A program made the translations under genes and the position numbers. Below are positions 16,256 through 20,634 of a stretch of DNA of 20,634 nucleotides, piece by piece. How positions within the stretch are numbered: position 1 is the stretch's first letter; each line of letters starts with the position of its first letter. This DNA is from JAFKKF01 sp038323025 (GTDB lineage Bacteria; Pseudomonadota; Alphaproteobacteria; Rhizobiales; Kaistiaceae), in NCBI GenBank assembly GCA_038323025.1, contig JBBQGL010000060.1:1-20634 (forward strand), written 5' to 3'. A model generated the notes under the pieces. That model was not told the DNA's origin. It saw nothing but the letters and a program-made list of their open reading frames with translations, and did not search any database.

Positions 16256-17029
16256 ATGCCCAATCTCACCATCCCCGATCTCGCCGGAAAGGCCGTTCTG
16301 ATAACCGGTGCCTCGACCGGGATCGGCGCCGCACTCGCCAGGGCCTTTGCGGCGCAAGGTGCCGCCGTCGGCCTGCACTACAATTCCAGCGGCGAGGCCG
16401 CCGAGAAGCTGGCCAAGAGCATCAAGGCTGCTGGCGGCAAGGTCGCTCTCGTCCGCGCCGATGCCGCGATCTCGAGCGAGGTGGAAAGAGCGGTCGAGGA
16501 GACCTTCACCGCCTTCGGCCGCCTCGACGGGCTGATAAACAATGCCGGGGGCATGGTCGCCCGCAAGTTATATCAGGAGACGAGCGACGACTACTACGAT
16601 GCGGTCATGAACCTGAACGCGCGCTCGGTCATAACCGCCAGCCGGGCCGCGATCCCGCACCTCAAGGTCAAAGGGGGCTTCATTATCAACACCACCTCGA
16701 TCGCCGCGCGGAACGGCGGCAGCAATGGCGCCGGCCTCTACGCGTCGTCCAAGGCGTTCGTTTCCAGTGTCACGCGCGGCATGGCCAAGGAGCTCATCGC
16801 TTTCCGCATCCGCGTCAACGCCGTCGCCCCGGGCGTAATCAGCACGCCGTTCCACGAGCGCTATTCGACGGCCGCCCAGCTTGAGGCCATGAAGGCGACG
16901 ATACCTCAAGGCCGTCTCGGCGTGGCCGAAGACTGCGTCGGCACCTACCTATTTCTCGCTTCAGAAGCGCTCTCCGGGTACGTCATCGGCCAGACCCTTG
17001 AGGTCAATGGTGGTCAGCTCATGCCTTGA
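16256..17029 (+). CDS. SDR-family oxidoreductase (FabG-like)
   Basis: This classical short-chain dehydrogenase/reductase of 257 residues is predicted to reduce or oxidise a carbonyl or alcohol with NAD(P). The cofactor motif is TGASTGIG at 17-24, NNAG at 95-98, and the catalytic set is Ser148, Tyr162 and Lys166 (YASSK). The C-terminal EVNGGQLMP is typical. It resembles FabG and glucose/3-hydroxy dehydrogenases, but the substrate cannot be assigned. It is complete, has GGAG 9 bases before ATG 16256, and is the only clearly metabolic gene in the element, so it is a cargo candidate. The 226 bases before it hold the iterons and no other gene; 17030-17160 shows nothing further. Confidence 0.93.
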   Translation: MPNLTIPDLAGKAVLITGASTGIGAALARAFAAQGAAVGLHYNSSGEAAEKLAKSIKAAGGKVALVRADAAISSEVERAVEETFTAFGRLDGLINNAGGMVARKLYQETSDDYYDAVMNLNARSVITASRAAIPHLKVKGGFIINTTSIAARNGGSNGAGLYASSKAFVSSVTRGMAKELIAFRIRVNAVAPGVISTPFHERYSTAAQLEAMKATIPQGRLGVAEDCVGTYLFLASEALSGYVIGQTLEVNGGQLMP

Positions 17030-17160
17030 CCCGGCGGATCGGCGAGCTCCCGGCGATCGCTGCTTTCCTGAAAACCCCTATCCCGGTATTGTTCCGCATC
17101 CGAAACGAGTTTCTCTCCCGACACTCTTTGCGAAGTATCTGAATTAGATAGGAGGTAGAA

Positions 17161-17283
17161 ATGTTAGGCGGTCATCTGGGTCGGCCGAGGGGCCTGCCCA
17201 AGACAGGCAATCGGAAGAACGGGTCCGTGAACCGGGCGACCGCGGGCAGGGCGTTGCGGGGCTGGCGACGCCAGGAGCATTGA
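17161..17283 (+). CDS. Small basic protein with GRPxGLPKTG motif (40 aa)
   Basis: The ORF encodes 40 residues, starting MLGGHLGRPRGLPKTGNRKN and ending in GWRRQEH, with eleven Arg/Lys. A perfect AGGAGG ribosome site stands 5 bases before the ATG, and the stop is 1 base before the next start codon, so the two genes are translationally coupled. The GRP-x-GLPKTG-x-RK-x-G pattern is familiar to me from the N-terminus of phage and island proteins, including some near terminase genes, where it looks like a flexible DNA-binding arm. Here it stands alone, either as a genuine small protein or as a remnant of a longer one. Confidence 0.6.
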   Translation: MLGGHLGRPRGLPKTGNRKNGSVNRATAGRALRGWRRQEH

Positions 17284-17284
17284 C

Positions 17285-17893
17285 ATGCCGCGCCCAACGT
17301 CACGCTGCTATCTGGAAAGCGGGATTAAGCTCGATCTAAACCGCCTTGCGCGACGAGGATTTATTCAGCCAGGCACAGCCACCGCGCCGGTCGGTATTGC
17401 TTGGAATAGTGATTACTGGGGCGAGGTCGCCACCGGCATCATCACCGCTGACATGAGCGACACCTATGAAGGATGGTTCCGCATCCAGATTGGTGACGAA
17501 CTCGACCAGCGCATCATCCTCGTTGCTCGTCAGCGCCATTTCGGCGGTCGGCAGTGGTACTTCATCTGCCCCTATATGACCCGCAGGGTGTCAGTGCTGT
17601 GGATGCCGAATGGCGCCCACCATTTCGCTTGTCGGCAGCGATGGGGACGGTCGGTCGCCTATACTTCCCAATGCGTCGACCGAATAGCCCGAGCTCACCG
17701 AGGCCAGGCGCGGATTAAATCGCGCCTATGCTCAATCGGTGGCTTCGATCCCGACGAGTGGAACCTTCCCCCGAAGCCTAAATGGATGAGGTGGTCGACG
17801 TACAATCGCGCCGAGGAACAATTCGACCGCTATGAAGAGACCCTGGACATGGGCTCGTTGGCGGTCGTCACGAGGCTGCTAGGCGTCGAATAG
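17285..17893 (+). CDS. Conserved hypothetical protein (202 aa) of alphaproteobacterial islands
   Basis: I do not recognise a named family. The 202-residue protein starts MPRPTSRCYLESG, has an N-terminal LDLNRLARRGFIQPG, a central beta-rich part (YEGWFRIQIGDEL, GGRQWYFICP, VSVLWMPNGAHHFACRQRWG) and a C-terminal basic and aromatic segment (DPDEWNLPPKPKWMRWSTYN). The paired Cys regions (FICP, FACRQ, SQCVD, RLCS) hint at a metal site but no CxxC is present. AGGAG lies 7 bases before the ATG inside the end of the 40-residue gene. Its look is of a soluble nucleic-acid-associated protein; no function is claimed. A 7-bp hairpin (17896-17914) follows the stop. Confidence 0.82.
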   Translation: MPRPTSRCYLESGIKLDLNRLARRGFIQPGTATAPVGIAWNSDYWGEVATGIITADMSDTYEGWFRIQIGDELDQRIILVARQRHFGGRQWYFICPYMTRRVSVLWMPNGAHHFACRQRWGRSVAYTSQCVDRIARAHRGQARIKSRLCSIGGFDPDEWNLPPKPKWMRWSTYNRAEEQFDRYEETLDMGSLAVVTRLLGVE

Positions 17894-17895
17894 GA

Positions 17896-17914
17896 ACCGT
17901 TGGTTTGCAACGGT
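17896..17914 (+). terminator. Short hairpin after the 202-aa gene
   Basis: ACCGTTG (17896-17902) pairs with CAACGGT (17908-17914) around a 5-base loop, 3 bases past the stop. There is no U-run on either strand, so it may be an mRNA-end stabiliser or weak terminator. The following stretch to 18142 shows no credible gene. Confidence 0.4.
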
Positions 17915-18142
17915 CACATTCGAGTTGGGCAACATATTTCGATTTGGATGCGCGGCTGTCCTGACGCTCTCACCACCCGCGCGGGCACGTTTGACAAAAC
18001 CGCCAACCGGGCGCGCAATGCGGGCGAGTCCGTGGTCGTGCGAGGTTCGGTCGCTCCCACACAATCGTTCCTCACCCAGCGCTGCGGGCTCACCACAAGG
18101 ACGACGCCACCACGAAGCACGACGAAAAGGCGGAAAGAAGTT

Positions 18143-18633
18143 TCATTCCTTCTTCGGCGTCGAACCGTCTGTTTTGAATGTAGCCAAAAAGGGGCCTCCG
18201 TTCGTCATTGCAACGCACCAGATGTTTGCCGGACCAGAAAAGGGATTGCCGAAAAGGCACAAACCCTCAGCTTTCAATGCCCCGAGCTTCGCATCTTGAC
18301 CAACGGCGACAAAACTCACCGGCAGTCTGGCTTGGCCGGAATCCTCAGTGGTCACCAGCCGACCGTCACCGCTGAAGCCCACGGGGGTGCCGCTGACGGA
18401 AAAGACAAAGGTCACTGTCCCATCCGCGAGCGTGACAGAAGCAGCTTGGCTGTCGCACTTTGCCGTGTAGTCATCCGCTCCTGTGATCAACCGACTGCAA
18501 GCGCCCGTGGAAACAGCAGCGCCTGGCGCCCCCAGATTGTTGGCGGCGAAAGTCGGGGTCAGCAGAGCCGCCGTCAGCGCGACGGCAGACAGGAACCCGT
18601 GTCTCGGAAACCGCTCGCATTCTTCCCGATCAT
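18143..18633 (-). pseudogene. Secreted four-cysteine protein, frameshifted in signal peptide
   Basis: On the minus strand, the frame ending at 18143 encodes a hydrophobic segment (FLSAVALTAALLTPTFAA) followed by a mature part of about 130 residues with cysteines in GACSR, AKCDS, GLCLF and IWCVA and beta-rich repeats (VTLADGTVTFVFSVSG). This frame has no ATG before the hydrophobic segment. ATG 18633 (MIGKNASGFRDTG) is in another frame and runs to a stop after 19 codons; adding one base to the G-run at 18596-18598 joins the two into a 163-residue precursor with a proper signal peptide. It opposes the integrase stump. I know no family; disulfide-stabilised periplasmic export is the inference. 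Confidence 0.6.
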
Positions 18634-18651
18634 GTCGACCTTCACGCTCGC

Positions 18652-19062
18652 GTGATCCTTCTAAGACAAACGAAAACCTCCCAATGGGAGCGCCGTCATA
18701 TCTCCCAGGAACTGAAAATCAGGATTGCCAATTTGCCGATGCGGGATGGCGTTGCGTTGTTTGGCTACGCTTCGCGTTTTGGCCTTCGGAGCCGCATGAA
18801 GGCCGTTTGCCGTCGCGCCGGAATTTCCTTCGTGCCACCGCATCAAGCTGGTCGGCATAGCTTCGCATCGAACGCATTGGCGATGGGGGCGACAACGAAG
18901 GAAGTCATGGAAGCGGGCGGTTGGAAGACTGCACGGATGGTGCTCGAAACCTATGCCCACGCCAACGATGCCGGGCGCTCGATTGCCGACCGCTTTGACG
19001 CAGAACTGCCACACCTCGAAAGTGAAAACAGCCAACTCGTTGAGAAGAAAGGAATAAAATGA
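18652..19062 (+). pseudogene. Tyrosine integrase, C-terminal stump
   Basis: The 136-residue open frame matches only the catalytic C-terminal half of a phage-type integrase. Visible are NLPMRDGVALFGYASRFG, the box II region PHQAGRHSFASN (His64, Arg68, His69), Trp91 (GGW) and the nucleophile Tyr101 (LETYAHA). The arm-binding and core-binding domains and the first catalytic Arg are missing. Recognisable integrase sequence starts near 18660, where it abuts the opposing secreted-protein gene, so a deletion or rearrangement removed the 5' part. The stop is 12 bp before the right att repeat. The element therefore has no working recombinase of its own. Confidence 0.88.
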
Positions 19063-19074
19063 CTACGGTCACCG

Positions 19075-19124
19075 CCTTGCCAAGGTTGGGGTCGAGGGTT
19101 CGAATCCCTTCGCCCGCTCCAATT
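19075..19124 (+). repeat. attR: right copy of tRNA-derived repeat
   Basis: Fifty bases match tRNA-Gly from the anticodon stem to just past CCA, with two differences (19110 T, 19112 G). It lacks the 5' half of a tRNA, so it is not a gene but the far crossover scar. The two mismatches fall where the T-stem meets the acceptor stem, so pairing in the intact gene is unaffected. Confidence 0.93.
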
Positions 19125-19272
19125 TACAGCGAAATATCAGCGAGTTATAAGCCAGCCCTTCGGGGCAGGCAGTGCGCCGCACCCCACGGTCATCACCCGG
19201 TCATCACCAAAAAAGGGCATTTGCGGCCCTTGGGGGCTTCCTGGATGAGTCAAAGCATGGGCAAGGCCGTTC

Positions 19273-19560
19273 CTATGCCTTCCGGCCTCCCACGACCCGT
19301 AGCGCCCGCCCTGGGGCATCCGGCGGCCTGATGGGCGGTTCCAGATCGATGAAGCGGGCACGGCATTGGCCCCGGTAGGGATGATGTGCCCCACGAAGGT
19401 GGCAATCGACCGTCAGACGTTCCAGCAGGTCGGGCAGGGGAATGTCCGCCCCGAATTTGGCGGCGAGCCGAGCGAGGCGGTAGGCCCCTCGCCGAGTGCA
19501 AGCCCCGCAGGCAAGGCGCACGATCACGTAGGGATAGCCACCAAGCTTGTTTTCGCCCAT
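19273..19560 (-). CDS. SOS-controlled small four-cysteine protein (95 aa), unknown function
   Basis: The 95-residue protein begins MGENKLGGYPYVIVRLACGA. Cys18 and Cys21 (CGAC), Cys53 and Cys66 could form a zinc ribbon or treble clef; between them lies a helix (RGAYRLARLAAKFG) and PLPDLLERLT. Similar small proteins are common hypotheticals in Hyphomicrobiales; no function is known to me. ATG 19560 is chosen over the upstream TTG 19578, which lies inside the SOS box. It lacks a ribosome site, but a -10 element ends 6 bases before the ATG, so the mRNA is probably leaderless. It is divergent from the broken SRAP gene. The 148 bases between attR and this gene hold nothing recognised. Confidence 0.8.
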   Translation of the reverse strand: MGENKLGGYPYVIVRLACGACTRRGAYRLARLAAKFGADIPLPDLLERLTVDCHLRGAHHPYRGQCRARFIDLEPPIRPPDAPGRALRVVGGRKA

Positions 19561-19566
19561 CTGCGG

Positions 19567-19594
19567 ATTGTAGAACAAAACAAGAACATAACAA
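19567..19594 (-). promoter_or_regulatory. SOS promoter with LexA box in the -35/-10 spacer
   Basis: On the minus strand, TTGTTA (19594-19589) and TACAAT (19572-19567) are 16 bases apart. GTTCTTGTTTTGTTC (19587-19573), an exact GTTC-N7-GTTC alphaproteobacterial LexA site, occupies the spacer. LexA bound there would block RNA polymerase directly. The predicted transcription start falls on or next to the ATG at 19560. Confidence 0.8.
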
Positions 19595-19651
19595 TGGGAG
19601 AATGAGACCCCGCAGGGGGAGTTCCGCCCGTCGCGTTCCCCTTGTTGTCTA

Positions 19652-19667
19652 GTGCAATCGATTGCAC
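19652..19667. promoter_or_regulatory. 16-bp perfect palindrome, LacI-type operator shape
   Basis: GTGCAATCGATTGCAC is a perfect palindrome with a central CG, the layout of LacI/GalR-family operators. It lies 43 bases before the broken SRAP gene. No LacI-type gene is in the window, so the protein that would bind it is unknown. Confidence 0.45.
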
Positions 19668-19710
19668 AGGGTCACAAGGTCGGGGCAAATCTCGCAGCGA
19701 AGGAGCAGCC

Positions 19711-19925
19711 ATGTGCGGCCGTTATGACAACCTCATTGCGCGCGAAGCCTATCGATCAATGTACCGAGCGCTTCGGGTGCCGGCGTCGAATTTCCCGCCC
19801 CGCTACAACATTGCCCGACCAATCAGATTCCCATCATTCGAATCGATCCGCGCGATGGCGAAAGCGAGTTGGTCATGGCGCGGTGGGGCTTGGTCCCGTT
19901 CTGGATGAAAGAGAAGCCCATACGA
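19711..19925 (+). pseudogene. SOS response-associated peptidase (SRAP, YedK/HMCES-type), broken
   Basis: The intact family captures abasic sites in single-stranded DNA through its N-terminal Cys2. Here MCGRYDNLIAR and FPPRYNIA are in frame from ATG 19711, which has AAGGAG 5 bases upstream. One C is then missing at 19814-19816: adding it continues as PTNQIPIIRIDPRDG, ELVMARWGLVPFWMKEKP, the normal family core. Homology ends near 19920, before the glutamate-histidine half, so the gene is both frameshifted and truncated (about 70 of roughly 220 residues). It is divergent from the SOS-controlled small gene, which fits the usual SOS context of SRAP genes. Confidence 0.85.
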
Positions 19926-20012
19926 TTTCCAACGATCCAGTGCTGCTGGCCGCGCGATATCCGGGGAGCGCCGCCAAACCCTCCCCAGCGCTATCGGTGG
20001 CGACTACCCCGG

Positions 20013-20042
20013 GCCGGGTGTGAGATAGCCGGGTGTGAGATA
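20013..20042 (+). repeat. Perfect 15-bp tandem duplication
   Basis: GCCGGGTGTGAGATA occurs twice in direct succession (20013-20027 and 20028-20042), just before the 73-residue ORF. It looks like a replication-slippage or target-duplication scar at the end of the broken SRAP region. Confidence 0.75.
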
Positions 20043-20063
20043 TCAGAAACTTTGGAGACAAAC

Positions 20064-20285
20064 GTGTCCTTCAAAATCTCGATCGAGCGACTGGTCGGAG
20101 GGATCGGCGAGGTCCGCAAGCGTCAAGCGCTGGAATTCCGGTTTGACCCGGAAGGAGCGGCGCGGGTCAAGGCTGACGAACTAGTCAGCCCATATCTTGA
20201 TCGCCACTATGTCCACCAGGGCGGCTTCTGGGAGTACAGGGACCTCGATGGGACCCGTTCTCGGATTGTCATCGAGATCGCGTGA
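20064..20285 (+). CDS. Small hypothetical protein (73 aa)
   Basis: The ORF starts at GTG 20064 (VSFKISIERLVGGIGEVRKR) and ends IVIEIA, with GGAGA 5 bases before the start. It is charged and soluble, with a likely helix-strand pattern and FWEYRDLDG near the C-terminus. The frame is open further upstream, but that part is shadow sequence of the SRAP remnant. I do not recognise the family. The next 100 bases to the transposase remnant hold no recognisable gene. Confidence 0.55.
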   Translation: MSFKISIERLVGGIGEVRKRQALEFRFDPEGAARVKADELVSPYLDRHYVHQGGFWEYRDLDGTRSRIVIEIA

Positions 20286-20383
20286 CGGGGCTATTACCTC
20301 GAAGGGCTGGCGCGGTTGCTGGACGATAGAAAATGTCAGCGACCACCTTCGCATCAGCCGCTACCGGCTTGAGTTTCGGGCAA

Positions 20384-20634
20384 GAGGTCTTCGACAAGAT
20401 CCGCCAGCGGTTCAACTGGCTCGAACTCGTCTGGGCCGACGGCGGCTACAACGCCCATCAGGTCACCGACGCAGCGGCCAAGGTTCCTATCCTGCGTTGA
20501 GATCGTCAAACGCTCCGACGACATCAAGGGCTTTGTCGTCCTGCCTCGCCGTTGGGTGGTCGAGCGAACCTTCTCCTGGTTCGGCCGCAACCGCCGTCTC
20601 GCCAAGGACTACGAAAACCTCGCCGAGACCCTCG
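20384..20634 (+). pseudogene. IS5-family DDE transposase fragment, frameshifted, runs off window
   Basis: The first frame encodes VFDKIRQRFNWLELVWADGG then YNAHQVTDAAAKVPILR, carrying the second catalytic Asp (WADGG), and stops at 20498-20500. A shifted frame continues as EIVKRSDDIKGFVVLPRRW and VVERTFSWFGRNRRLAKDYE, with the catalytic Glu (VER), to the window end. Joining them needs about two added bases near 20497. The N-terminal half and left inverted repeat are absent; sequence before about 20384 does not fit a transposase. It resembles the IS427-type branch of IS5. Confidence 0.87.

Larger units (their letters stand above)
14104..19124. mobile_element. tRNA-Gly-integrated genetic element, about 5 kb, decayed
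   Basis: The segment is bounded by the tRNA 3' end and its 50-bp duplicate, the normal outcome of tyrosine-recombinase integration at a tRNA. Inside are a broken RepA-like ATPase, an iteron array, an SDR gene, a coupled 40- and 202-residue pair, a broken secreted protein and an integrase stump ending 12 bp before the right repeat. Having both a replication-type module and an integrase suggests an integrative mobilizable element, plasmid-like island or phage satellite. No relaxase, conjugation gene or clear capsid gene is seen. With the integrase truncated it should be fixed unless a helper recombinase acts. Confidence 0.88.

Noticed and set aside
19075..19124. A second tRNA-Gly gene
   Set aside because: The acceptor 5' strand, D-arm and the 5' side of the anticodon stem are missing; only the 3' part is duplicated.

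Overview
The window is high-GC DNA from an alphaproteobacterium, most likely of the Hyphomicrobiales (Rhizobiales). The evidence is the gene content (ftsK-lolA-xth block, glnK-amtB-tesB-ubiH-like block, a proline tRNA-editing / WCGPC co-chaperone / LON-domain / Trm112 operon) and a GTTC-N7-GTTC SOS box, the form used by alphaproteobacterial LexA. No species can be named from the sequence alone.

Bases 1-14075 are compact, intact chromosomal core. A 5'-truncated OmpR-type response regulator and a cyclic-nucleotide-binding protein read rightward. They meet a leftward ftsK-lolA-xthA run. Next comes a leftward glnK-amtB operon, with a visible nitrogen-control region (NtrC dyad plus sigma-54 promoter) upstream of glnK. 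tesB and a UbiH-like flavin hydroxylase diverge from each other. A MarR repressor then diverges from a 57-residue membrane peptide and a SAM methyltransferase across a clear operator dyad. A leftward four-gene operon (Trm112-like, LON domain, thioredoxin-TPR co-chaperone, prolyl-tRNA editing domain) closes the core. Three convergent gene pairs overlap at their 3' ends, and three leftward genes appear to use TTG starts.

At 14076-14150 lies an intact tRNA-Gly(GCC). Its 3' part is duplicated at 19075-19124 (48 of 50 bases identical). The roughly 5-kb segment between is an integrated, partly decayed mobile element. It carries a frameshifted RepA-like AAA ATPase, followed directly by five 14-bp iterons on an exact 31-bp period arranged symmetrically around a 16-bp palindrome, which looks like a replication or partition site. 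It also carries an SDR oxidoreductase as possible cargo, a 40-residue basic protein coupled to a 202-residue hypothetical, a frameshifted secreted four-cysteine protein, and the C-terminal stump of a tyrosine integrase ending 12 bp before the right att repeat. The replication module and intact tRNA suggest a once-mobile element (IME, plasmid-like island or phage satellite) that can no longer excise by itself.

Beyond the right att repeat (19125-20634) is a second accessory patch. A small four-cysteine protein sits behind a nearly textbook SOS promoter, with the LexA box filling the -35/-10 spacer and the start codon at the predicted transcription start. Beside it are a broken SRAP (YedK/HMCES-type) gene, a 73-residue hypothetical and a broken IS5-type transposase running off the window. 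The visible frameshifts all fall in the accessory third and none in the 14 kb of core, which points to gene decay rather than general sequencing error.
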